Assembly: GCA_019241915.1 (NCBI GenBank)
Contig: JAFAWI010000127.1
Location: 1-10,186, forward strand
From: Alphaproteobacteria bacterium
Lineage (GTDB): Bacteria > Pseudomonadota > Alphaproteobacteria > ATCC43930 > CGMCC-115725
Reading direction: 5' to 3'
Length of the DNA: 10,186 bases
Part shown: positions 1-6,083 of the stretch, in pieces
Numbering within the stretch: position 1 is the first letter of the stretch
Layout of the letters: every line of letters starts with the position of its first letter
Notes under the pieces: model-generated
The model's input: the letters and a program-made list of their open reading frames with translations, nothing else
What the model was told of the DNA's origin: nothing
The model's database searches: none
Made by a program: the position numbers and the translations under genes

Positions 1-234
1 AAGAAGGTCCGGCTAACCGAGAAGGAAACGGCCATTCTGCGCTATCTTTATCACGCCGGCGACCGCGCCATCGGACGCGCCACACTGCTCGGCGAGGTGT
101 GGGGCTACAATGCCGCGGTCACCACGCACACGCTCGAGACGCATGTCTATCGCCTGCGGCAAAAAATTGAGCGCGACCCCGCAAACGCCGAAATCCTGGT
201 GACGGAGCCGGGCGGCTATCGCCTGTTGCCGTGA
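1..234 (+). CDS. OmpR/PhoB-family response regulator, C-terminal DNA-binding part (5' end outside window)
   Basis: The reading frame is open from base 1 and ends at TGA 232-234, leaving 77 visible residues. They form a complete winged-helix effector domain of the OmpR/PhoB type: the first helix starts LTEKETAILRYL, the recognition helix region reads TTHTLETHVYRLRQKI, and the C-terminal wing hairpin ends TEPGGYRLLP. Family knowledge says such domains bind promoter DNA after phosphorylation of an N-terminal receiver domain. That receiver domain would lie upstream and is not visible, so a full two-component regulator is inferred. The stop codon overlaps the GTG start of the next gene (GTGA), which suggests co-transcription and coupled translation. 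No partner histidine kinase follows, so any kinase must lie elsewhere. Target genes cannot be told from this fragment. Confidence 0.9.
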   Translation, partial: KKVRLTEKETAILRYLYHAGDRAIGRATLLGEVWGYNAAVTTHTLETHVYRLRQKIERDPANAEILVTEPGGYRLLP

Positions 235-1157
235 CTGGGTGCGCGGGCGCAGGCGAGACGGCGCGCAGCCTCATCATTGTCAGCGGGGCGGACCGGGGCT
301 ATTTCCCGCTGCTGCGCGACACTGTTTCGTCGGTGCGCGCACTCTCGCCGGCGGTGGCTATCGGCGTGCTCGATCTTGGCCTGGAGACGGAGCAGCGCCA
401 CTGGCTCGCCGGGGAAGCCGTCACCGTGGTCGCGCCCGATTGGGATGTGCAGTTTCCCGGCCGGGACCGCATGCCGAACACATTCAAGGCGCAGGTGGCG
501 CGGCCCTTTCTGCCGCGCCATTTTCCAGGCTACGACCTGTATTTTTGGATCGACGCCGATGCCTGGCTGCAGGAATGGCGCACGGTCGAGATGTACTGTG
601 CCGCTGCCGGCGGCGACCGGATCGCCATCGCGCTCGAAATCGATCGTGCCTATAAGCGTCACTACAAGCGCGCCAAGCTGTTTGGCCTGACGCTGTCGTG
701 GAAATGCTATCGCGAGGCGTTCGGTTGGCGGATCGCCGACCGGCTCGGCCGCAACCCGATCGCCAATTGCGGCGTCTTTGCGCTGCACGCCGAGGCGCCG
801 CATTGGCAGGCCTGGGCGCAGGTCATGACGCGGGTGCTGCAGCGCACCCGGTTTTTCTTTGCCGAGCAGATTGCTCTCAACTACGCGATCTTCGGTGAGG
901 GGCTGGCGGCGAATTTTCTTCCTGCTTATTGCAACTGGGCAGTGGGGGATGCTGCACCGGCGTTCGATCCGGTGCGACGGTTGTTTGTCGAGCCCTACGC
1001 ACCGCACGAGCCGCTCGGCGTGCTTCATCTCGCCGGCCCGGAGCAGAAGAACAAGGTGTTCCGGCTGCACCGGCTCGGTGGCGGTACGGTCGAGACATCG
1101 CTGCGTTATAGTGCGGTCCGCGACCTTTGCGCCCGGCCGGTAGCGCCCGCGGCTTAG
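231..1157 (+). CDS. GT-A-fold glycosyltransferase-like protein (GT8-like)
   Basis: This 308-residue protein starts at GTG 231, whose last two bases are shared with the preceding TGA stop. No good Shine-Dalgarno sequence is visible, so translational coupling probably sets the start. It opens with a beta-strand/loop pattern (LIIVSGADRGYFPLL). It then carries an aspartate motif in a hydrophobic strand, YFWIDADAW, with D108 and D110 placed as the metal/nucleotide-sugar DXD motif of GT-A glycosyltransferases. Later motifs NCGVFA (179-184), EQIALN (212-217) and VLHLAG (264-269) match the GT8-like layout, in which a late His-x-x-Gly segment also touches the nucleotide. No signal peptide or membrane segment is seen, so it is probably cytosolic. 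The sugar donor and acceptor are unknown. A role in surface polysaccharide or lipid glycosylation is inferred only from the fold. It could also belong to a related uncharacterised alphaproteobacterial family. Confidence 0.72.
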   Translation: MTGCAGAGETARSLIIVSGADRGYFPLLRDTVSSVRALSPAVAIGVLDLGLETEQRHWLAGEAVTVVAPDWDVQFPGRDRMPNTFKAQVARPFLPRHFPGYDLYFWIDADAWLQEWRTVEMYCAAAGGDRIAIALEIDRAYKRHYKRAKLFGLTLSWKCYREAFGWRIADRLGRNPIANCGVFALHAEAPHWQAWAQVMTRVLQRTRFFFAEQIALNYAIFGEGLAANFLPAYCNWAVGDAAPAFDPVRRLFVEPYAPHEPLGVLHLAGPEQKNKVFRLHRLGGGTVETSLRYSAVRDLCARPVAPAA

Positions 1158-1173
1158 GCGCGGATCGCTTGCA

Positions 1174-2667
1174 TCAACCGCCGCGGTAGTCGCGGGCGAT
1201 GTAGAGGGTATATCGGCGCCCGCCCCCGGGGCCGCTGGCGATGTCGATCGTTTCCAGCCGGTCGAACGAGGCAAAATCGCGGCGCATGTAATCCTCAAGC
1301 CCGTGGATCGTCACCGCGAGAAAGCTTTCGCCGCCGTGCCGGTGCAGGTTGTTGTCGAGATCCCATTGGTTGCTGATGCCGGGGATCGGGTCCCACGCGA
1401 CCGCATCGAACGGATGGGGCCGCACATAGTAGACGAGCGCGGCCAGCGTTTCCCGGTCGTCCGCCATCAGCCGCAAGTCCGGGTGCTGCGCGAGTGCGGC
1501 CCCCACCCCGGCCCCAAGCGCCTGCCAGCCGCGCAGCCGGTGCAGCGGGTCGAGCTTGGCCGGCACCGCAAGACGCGTGGCAACGATTGTCTCGCTGCCG
1601 GCGAACAGGATCGCCGCAACGGCGACATGCAGCGCGATCGAACCGGCCAGCGCCCACCGCCAGCCATGCCGCAGCGCGGCTGTGGTCAGCAAGACCACGG
1701 CAGAGACGTAAGCGGTCGCCGCCCAATTAGGCTGGGCGCGCGACAGCAAGCTTTCCACCGAGACAATTGCCAGCGCCGGCCATGTAAAAGCGGCGAGGAA
1801 TGGCCCGTTGCGGCCGGCGAACCGCGCCGGGGCGACACAGAGCGCAGCGGCGGCAACAAAAAAGAACGGGCCGAACACGCCGAGCTGCGAGACGACGAAC
1901 TCGACGAGGGCGATCGGGTGGAACAACGACCCGTGCAGCCCGGCGTTGTCGCGGACGTGCAGGTAGGTGGCGAAGCCGTGGCGATAATTCCACCACAGGT
2001 TTGGCAGGCAGAACAGCGCCGCTACCGCGAGAGCCAGGCCTACTCCCGGAAGATGTCGACGCTCTTTCCGGTACAAGGCGGTAAAGCCGACAGCGGAAAT
2101 CGCCCAGTAAGCCATCGCATACTTGCCGAGTAGGCCAATACCGACCGCGGCGCCGGTCGCCACCCACCATCGCGCGCCGCCCCCGTCGCGGGCGCGGACA
2201 AAGGCGTACAGCGCCGCCGCCCAGCAGGGCAGCAGCACCGCGTCGGTCGAGATCACATAGGCCGAGAGCGAAACGCCGGGCAGCGTCGCATAGGCGAGGG
2301 CGGCCCAGCAGCCGACTCGCCGGTCGTAGAGCCGGGCGGCCAGCGCATAGACAAAGGCGGCCGCTGTCGCGTGCAACAGCGGCGCCGCGAGCCGCACGCC
2401 GAACTCGCTGTTGCCGGCAAGGCTCGTGGTCAGGGCGATCGTCCAGGCGACCAGCGGCGGTTTCGAATAGTAGCCGAACGCGAGGTGGCGCGACCAAAGC
2501 CAGTATTGCGCCTCGTCCGGATATAGGCCGGCGGTTTGCACGGCGAGCCACAGCAGCCGGGCGGCCGTCAGCGCGGCGATCGCATACGCAGCGTAGGCGG
2601 CATAAGACACTGCCGGCCCGTCGACCGGCTCGCCGGCGGCATTCTCGATCCGCAGATCGTTCAGCAT
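1174..2667 (-). CDS. PMT_2/ArnT-like membrane glycosyltransferase
   Basis: The 497-residue product is an integral membrane protein with about ten or more hydrophobic segments, starting near residues 22-45. The first periplasmic loop has the signature PDEAQYW (50-56), where D51/E52 correspond to the catalytic acidic residues of the dolichyl-phosphate-mannose protein mannosyltransferase (PMT_2) superfamily. It is followed by YSKPPLVAW (67-75), ISTDAVLLP (139-147), GKYAMAYW (181-188) and LPNLWWNYRHGF (221-232), all typical of the bacterial branch that includes ArnT. Such enzymes use polyprenyl-phosphate sugars and act on the periplasmic face of the inner membrane, often on lipid A or other envelope lipids. 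The donor here is unknown. The ATG at 2667 is the best start, although its upstream region has no clear Shine-Dalgarno. It is convergent with the GT8-like gene, 16 bases away, and divergent from the CHRD gene. Confidence 0.88.
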   Translation of the reverse strand: MLNDLRIENAAGEPVDGPAVSYAAYAAYAIAALTAARLLWLAVQTAGLYPDEAQYWLWSRHLAFGYYSKPPLVAWTIALTTSLAGNSEFGVRLAAPLLHATAAAFVYALAARLYDRRVGCWAALAYATLPGVSLSAYVISTDAVLLPCWAAALYAFVRARDGGGARWWVATGAAVGIGLLGKYAMAYWAISAVGFTALYRKERRHLPGVGLALAVAALFCLPNLWWNYRHGFATYLHVRDNAGLHGSLFHPIALVEFVVSQLGVFGPFFFVAAAALCVAPARFAGRNGPFLAAFTWPALAIVSVESLLSRAQPNWAATAYVSAVVLLTTAALRHGWRWALAGSIALHVAVAAILFAGSETIVATRLAVPAKLDPLHRLRGWQALGAGVGAALAQHPDLRLMADDRETLAALVYYVRPHPFDAVAWDPIPGISNQWDLDNNLHRHGGESFLAVTIHGLEDYMRRDFASFDRLETIDIASGPGGGRRYTLYIARDYRGG

Positions 2668-2831
2668 GAGGAGCGGCGTGTCGATAGGTGCGGCCGGTCC
2701 TCCCGGCGGCCGGCCAACGGCCCAGTCACGCGGGTGTGAAGGCGGCTATTCATCGACGTAATAAATTCGCCTTCGTGTCGGCATCTCGATTGGTTAGCCT
2801 GTACGTCTCGCACCTTAACGGGAGGCAAGCG
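2668..2831. other. Divergent intergenic region between the PMT_2 gene and the CHRD gene
   Basis: These 164 bases separate two divergent genes and must hold both 5' leaders. The half next to the CHRD gene (about 2750-2815) is visibly richer in A and T than its surroundings, which fits a promoter. I could not find a convincing -35/-10 pair on either strand. No hairpin or operator palindrome stands out. Confidence 0.4.
2821..2825 (+). promoter_or_regulatory. Ribosome binding site of the CHRD gene
   Basis: GGAGG lies six bases before ATG 2832. It decides the start, because the same frame stays open far upstream (to about 2688). Only the 2832 ATG has a strong Shine-Dalgarno followed directly by a signal peptide. 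Confidence 0.85.
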
Positions 2832-3254
2832 ATGCGCAAGACGACATTGGCGGCGGCGGCGGTATTGGCCACCGCGCTGAGCTGGGGCTTCAGCCAAGCG
2901 GCGACGGAGACGTTCAAAGGCACGTTGAGCGGCGGTTCGGAGGTGCCTCCGGTCGCCGGTTCCGGCGCGGGCACCGCGACCGTGACGCTGGACACCGCAA
3001 CCAAGCAGATCACCTACAATGTGACGTATAACGGGCTCAGCGGTCCGGCGAAGGCTGCCCACATCCATTGCGGTGCCGCAGCGGGAGCCAACGCGGGCGT
3101 CGCCGTACCGTTTCCCAAGCCGGACAGCCCGATCTCCGGCAGCGCGACGATGACCGATGCCCAGATCGCCGATCTGGAAGCCGGCAAGTGCTACGTCAAC
3201 GTCCACACGGAGAAGGCGGGCGGCGGTGAGGTCCGCGCGCAGCTGATGAAATAG
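2832..3254 (+). CDS. Exported CHRD-domain protein
   Basis: The product has 140 residues. Residues 1-23 form a Sec signal peptide: an MRKTT basic start, an alanine/leucine core, and cleavage expected after FSQA or one residue before. The mature part is a single CHRD domain. It starts FKGTLSGGSEVPPV, has alternating beta strands such as GTATVTLDTATKQITYNVTY, then the hallmark AAHIHCGAA (75-83) and the closing YVNVHTEKAGGGEVRAQL (121-138). CHRD domains were first described in chordin and occur in many small bacterial exported proteins of unsettled function. C80 and C120 may form a disulfide in the periplasm. H77, H79 and H125 sit in the conserved strands. It is transcribed alone from the divergent region upstream and is convergent with the C13 peptidase gene. 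Cellular role unknown. Confidence 0.9.
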   Translation: MRKTTLAAAAVLATALSWGFSQAATETFKGTLSGGSEVPPVAGSGAGTATVTLDTATKQITYNVTYNGLSGPAKAAHIHCGAAAGANAGVAVPFPKPDSPISGSATMTDAQIADLEAGKCYVNVHTEKAGGGEVRAQLMK

Positions 3255-3362
3255 TCGCACATGTTTTGGTGACGGCGGGCCGGCAGGCGCGGGACATGTC
3301 GTTCCGCCCCTGACCGGCCCATCCACCGCCGGGCGAAGAACGCCGCACGCGCACCTGCGCAT

Positions 3363-4094
3363 CTAGAACTGCAGTGCCAGATTGCGCACCGCAGCCCCGA
3401 ACGATGCTTGCGGATAGGAAGGCAGCGCGGCCAGTTCCTGTTCGCGGCTGCGCACGCAAGCCTTGGTTTCGCCAAACAGCGCCCGCCAAGTCGCCGCGTG
3501 AGGCAATCCGCCGAGAAGGCAGGAATCGTAGACTGTATACGTCCGTTCCGCGGCGCAGCCGAAAGACGGTCGGTCGATGCGCGCGGCGGTCAGGATGATG
3601 CGGTTCGGTGCCGGCATCGCGCCGCGGGCGAACAGCCCGCTGTAGCACGCCGAAATGATGACGACGGTCGGCACCGTGCCGCAGCCGGCCGACAGTGCTC
3701 GCGCCAGCGCGGCCGGCTGTAGCATCTCGTCGCGGCGCGACAGATAAACGCCCAGATTGTGCCCGCCGTGCGAAGTGATGAAGACAAAGCAGCCGTCTCC
3801 GGGCTGGCCGCGGAGGGCGGCGATGCGGCCGAGAACGGCATCGAGCGTCGCGGACTCGCTCCGCGGGTCGGACGAACGAGCGCTGGCACTGAGCCGATGG
3901 ATGTCGGCGGCTGCCACGCCGCGCTGCGTCAGCCATAGGGCCATCGCTTTCACGGCGTTGTCGAAGACCGGCTGTGCCGTGTCTCCCGCGACGAGCACCG
4001 CCTGCCACCGCTCGACGGGCGCTGCCGAGGCGGCGGCGCCCCAAAGAATGCCGGCGAGCACGGCACAAAACCGCAGGGTCCGACGTTGTCGCAT
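3363..4094 (-). CDS. Exported C13 (legumain-like) cysteine peptidase
   Basis: The 243-residue protein starts at ATG 4094. This start is preferred over one 60 bases upstream because it has a GAAGG box seven bases away and opens straight into a signal peptide (MRQRRTLRF, hydrophobic core, cleavage near AAASA at residue 24). The mature domain has the clan CD layout: strand VLVAGD (33-38), the catalytic histidine in FITSHGG (H109), and the catalytic cysteine in ISACYSG (C150). A downstream substrate-pocket segment TAARIDRPSFGC (169-180) follows. The pattern fits the Peptidase_C13 family, which includes legumain and GPI transamidase subunits. Those enzymes cut after Asn or Asp, but the bacterial members are poorly studied and specificity cannot be assumed. 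The location is periplasmic or cell-envelope. It is divergent from the carbinolamine dehydratase gene. A transamidase-type activity is possible. Confidence 0.85.
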   Translation of the reverse strand: MRQRRTLRFCAVLAGILWGAAASAAPVERWQAVLVAGDTAQPVFDNAVKAMALWLTQRGVAAADIHRLSASARSSDPRSESATLDAVLGRIAALRGQPGDGCFVFITSHGGHNLGVYLSRRDEMLQPAALARALSAGCGTVPTVVIISACYSGLFARGAMPAPNRIILTAARIDRPSFGCAAERTYTVYDSCLLGGLPHAATWRALFGETKACVRSREQELAALPSYPQASFGAAVRNLALQF

Positions 4095-4101
4095 TAGCCA
4101 A

Positions 4102-4106
4102 CCTTC
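4102..4106 (-). promoter_or_regulatory. Ribosome binding site of the C13 peptidase gene
   Basis: Read on the minus strand this is GAAGG, seven bases before the ATG at 4094-4092. It supports the start that begins with the signal peptide over the longer in-frame start at 4154. Confidence 0.65.
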
Positions 4107-4221
4107 GTGAGCCGCCTGCCGGCGGCTGGCGCCGGCGTTACAATGCGGGCGCAATGTGGCACTGTTTCGGTGGCGGCGTCCAACGCGAGGCGGCCCCGGC
4201 GAACCACGATGAGGTGACGCA

Positions 4222-4572
4222 ATGGCTTCCCTCGCCGAGAAGGCTTGTACGCCCTGCCGCGGCGGAATTCCGCCGCTGACGCGCGACGAAGCGGAGAATT
4301 ATCGTGAGCAGGCGCCCGATTGGGCGCTGCTGGAGAGCGCGACCCGGATCGAGCGGACCTATCGCTTCAAGAACTTCCGAGAGGCTTTCGCATTTGTCGA
4401 GCGCGCCGCGGCGCTCGCCGAAACCGAAAGCCATCATCCCAATATCGGCTTCGGCTGGGGCTACGCGACGATTTCGCTGCGTACAAACAAGATCAAAGGA
4501 CTGCACGAGAACGACTTCATCATGGCGGCGAAGCTCGATCGCATTGCCGCCGAGAACGCGGTGCCGGCATAG
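4222..4572 (+). CDS. phhB: 4a-hydroxytetrahydrobiopterin dehydratase (pterin-4a-carbinolamine dehydratase)
   Basis: The 116-residue protein is full length for the PCD/DCoH family. It shows the family signature clearly: E69-S-H71-H72-P73-N74, an aromatic at W79, ISLRTNKIKGLHEND (84-98) with H95 and D98, then FIMAAKLD. The histidines 71/72 and H95 are the expected active-site residues. The enzyme dehydrates the 4a-carbinolamine formed when aromatic amino acid hydroxylases oxidise their pterin cofactor, so it recycles the cofactor in the cytosol. ATG 4222 has GAGGTG six bases away. The N-terminal CTPCRGGIPPLT segment, with two cysteines, is commonly seen in proteobacterial members. No phenylalanine hydroxylase gene is in the window. 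The VOC gene follows after 22 bases on the same strand, so the two are probably co-transcribed. Confidence 0.93.
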   Translation: MASLAEKACTPCRGGIPPLTRDEAENYREQAPDWALLESATRIERTYRFKNFREAFAFVERAAALAETESHHPNIGFGWGYATISLRTNKIKGLHENDFIMAAKLDRIAAENAVPA

Positions 4573-4583
4573 GGCCAGGCGGC

Positions 4584-4588
4584 GGGAG
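4584..4588 (+). promoter_or_regulatory. Ribosome binding site of the VOC gene
   Basis: GGGAG lies six bases before ATG 4595. It fixes the start of the VOC protein, whose frame otherwise stays open back inside the dehydratase gene. Confidence 0.7.
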
Positions 4589-4594
4589 CGGGCG

Positions 4595-5176
4595 ATGTTC
4601 GATGCGGAGAGCGTGAAGCGGCTCGCGCGGCCGCAAGGCCTGCCGTTCCAGATCGGCAAGATCGGCCATATCGTCATCAACGTGCGGGACGTCGCCCGCT
4701 CGGCCGAGTTCTATACCCAGATCCTCGGCTTTCAAATCTCCGATGTCTATCCCGACGAGATGGTGCCCGGCGGCATGGTTTTCATGCGTTGCAACGCCGA
4801 CCATCACGGCATCGCCCTGGTCGGCTCGATGGCGGCCCCCGCCGGCAATATCGAGCTCAACCATATCGCGTTCGAAGTGCCCAGCCTCGATGATGTGATC
4901 CGCGCCCGCGACCATCTCCAGCGCCACCAGGTGCCGATCGACTTTGCCGGGCGGCGGCGCGCGGGATGTCAGATTGCGGTGGAATTCCGTGATCCGGACA
5001 ACCACCGGCTCGAAATCTACTGGGGCATCGATCAGATCGGCAGCGACGGCAGGGCGAGGCCGCCGGCGCAATGGGACGGCAAGCCGAGCATAGAGGCGGC
5101 GATCGCCGCACCGGTGCCGGGCCAGGACCTGTCGCTGCGCGATCCGCGCTTGCTCACGCGGCCGCCGGCGGCGTAG
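4595..5176 (+). CDS. VOC-family protein (glyoxalase/extradiol dioxygenase fold)
   Basis: The product has 193 residues. It contains one vicinal-oxygen-chelate domain made of two beta-alpha-beta-beta-beta modules: [20 protein letters not shown] (20-39) opens the first and [14 protein letters not shown] (88-101) the second. The domain closes with [15 protein letters not shown] (130-144). Likely metal ligands are H25, H90 and E140. H70/H71 lies where type I extradiol dioxygenases have their HH-x-x-AL segment. The family covers glyoxalase I, extradiol ring-cleavage dioxygenases, epimerases and resistance proteins; the overall pattern is closest to the dioxygenase-like branch, but this is not proven. 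A tail after residue 145, rich in Pro and Ala, is outside the domain. It follows phhB by 22 bases and its last 23 bases overlap the 3' end of mscL on the other strand. Confidence 0.8.
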   Translation: MFDAESVKRLARPQGLPFQIGKIGHIVINVRDVARSAEFYTQILGFQISDVYPDEMVPGGMVFMRCNADHHGIALVGSMAAPAGNIELNHIAFEVPSLDDVIRARDHLQRHQVPIDFAGRRRAGCQIAVEFRDPDNHRLEIYWGIDQIGSDGRARPPAQWDGKPSIEAAIAAPVPGQDLSLRDPRLLTRPPAA

Positions 5177-5588
5177 CCGGCTGCCCTTTCAACAGATCGC
5201 GGATTTCGGTCAACAGCTGCTCGGTCTTTGTCGGGCCGGCGGGAGTCGGGCCGAGATCGAGTTTGAGCCGGTTGATCTGCTTGACCAGGATGAACACGGC
5301 AAAGGCGACGATCACGAACTTGATAAGGGCATTGATGAACAGGCCGTAATTGAGCGTGACCGCGCCCGCTGCCTTGGCGGCCTCGACTGTCGGATAGGCG
5401 CCGCTCCCCTTCAGCGTGACGAAGAAGTTGCTGAAGTCGATGCCGCCCAACACCAGCCCGATCGGCGGCATCAGGATGTCGTTGACCAGCGAATTGACAA
5501 TCGTGGTGAATGCGGCGCCGATGATCAGGCCAACCGCGAGGTCGACGACATTGCCGCGGATTGCGAAATCGCGGAACTCCCGCCACAT
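5154..5588 (-). CDS. mscL: Large-conductance mechanosensitive channel MscL
   Basis: The 144-residue protein is of normal MscL length. It begins [20 protein letters not shown], the amphipathic N-terminal helix and pore-lining start that mark the family. TM1 spans about residues 15-43 and ends in [10 protein letters not shown] periplasmic loop carries SNFFVTL, and TM2 spans about 79-102 after [13 protein letters not shown]. The cytoplasmic C-terminal helix reads [12 protein letters not shown] (122-133). Family knowledge: a homopentamer in the inner membrane that opens under high membrane tension and releases solutes on hypo-osmotic shock. The start is ATG 5588, with a G-run six bases upstream; longer in-frame openings reach back into folB and are not used. 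The last 23 bases overlap the end of the VOC gene. It is divergent from folB. Confidence 0.96.
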   Translation of the reverse strand: MWREFRDFAIRGNVVDLAVGLIIGAAFTTIVNSLVNDILMPPIGLVLGGIDFSNFFVTLKGSGAYPTVEAAKAAGAVTLNYGLFINALIKFVIVAFAVFILVKQINRLKLDLGPTPAGPTKTEQLLTEIRDLLKGQPATPPAAA

Positions 5589-5699
5589 GGTCTGCCCCCC
5601 GCTTTTGCCGCATCCCCAGTCGATACCCGGCACCATAGCACGAGCCCGACCGATTTTGGCCCGTTGCCGCGCGTCGTCCGGGTCGGCATCCTCCGGACG

Positions 5700-6083
5700 A
5701 TGAAGCACCGTTCCCGGCAGGCGGAGCGCTATACCGTCATCGTGCGCGGCCTTATCGTCCCTTGCAGCATCGGCATTCGGCCCGAGGAGCAGGATACGCT
5801 GCAGCGGGTGCGGGTGTCGGTCGAGCTCACGGCAGCCCTCGGAACCCCGTTTCCCGGCGAGAACCGGCGGCGCGTCATCAATTACGAAAAGGTGGTTGCT
5901 GCAATCCGCACGATCGCCGGCAGCGGCCATATCGATCTCTGCGAGGGGTTCGCCGAGCTCATCGCCGCCGCCAGTTTTGCCGACCCTCGGGTCGATCACG
6001 TCAGGATCACGGTCGAGAAGCTCGATGTGTTCGCCGAAGCCGACAGCGTCGGTGCGATTCTCGAAAGGCATCGTCCGCAATGA
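5700..6083 (+). CDS. folB: Dihydroneopterin aldolase family protein (FolB)
   Basis: This 127-residue protein has the tunnelling-fold FolB/FolX pattern. [22 protein letters not shown] (22-43) is the first hairpin, VINYEKVV (59-66) holds the conserved Tyr62, and [12 protein letters not shown] (78-89) holds Glu82. [11 protein letters not shown] (101-111) holds Lys107, and DSVGAILER closes the domain. These correspond to the substrate-binding Glu/Tyr/Glu and catalytic Lys of known dihydroneopterin aldolases. The enzyme converts 7,8-dihydroneopterin to 6-hydroxymethyl-7,8-dihydropterin in folate synthesis; a FolX-like epimerase activity cannot be excluded. ATG 5700 is chosen; a TTG at 5664 is an in-frame alternative, and neither has a strong Shine-Dalgarno. 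Its TGA overlaps the ATG of the DHPS gene (ATGA at 6080-6083), so the two form one translational unit. Confidence 0.87.
   Translation: MKHRSRQAERYTVIVRGLIVPCSIGIRPEEQDTLQRVRVSVELTAALGTPFPGENRRRVINYEKVVAAIRTIAGSGHIDLCEGFAELIAAASFADPRVDHVRITVEKLDVFAEADSVGAILERHRPQ

Noticed and set aside
216..1298. Minus-strand open frame of about 360 codons opposite the GT8-like gene
   Set aside because: No domain pattern and an Arg/Pro-rich composition; the opposite strand carries a coherent glycosyltransferase with a DXD motif.
3255..3362. Possible bidirectional terminator between the CHRD and C13 genes
   Set aside because: There are GC-rich partial complements (GGCGGGCCGG with CCGGCCC) and a repeated ACATGT, but no continuous stem with a following T-run.
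5589..5699. Sigma-70 promoter pair in the mscL/folB divergent gap
   Set aside because: A TATGGT-like box facing mscL can be found, but no -35 element lies at a fitting distance.
5589..6080. N-terminal extension of mscL to 308 residues
   Set aside because: The extension runs antisense through folB, while MscL proteins start at the MWREFRDF helix, exactly at ATG 5588.
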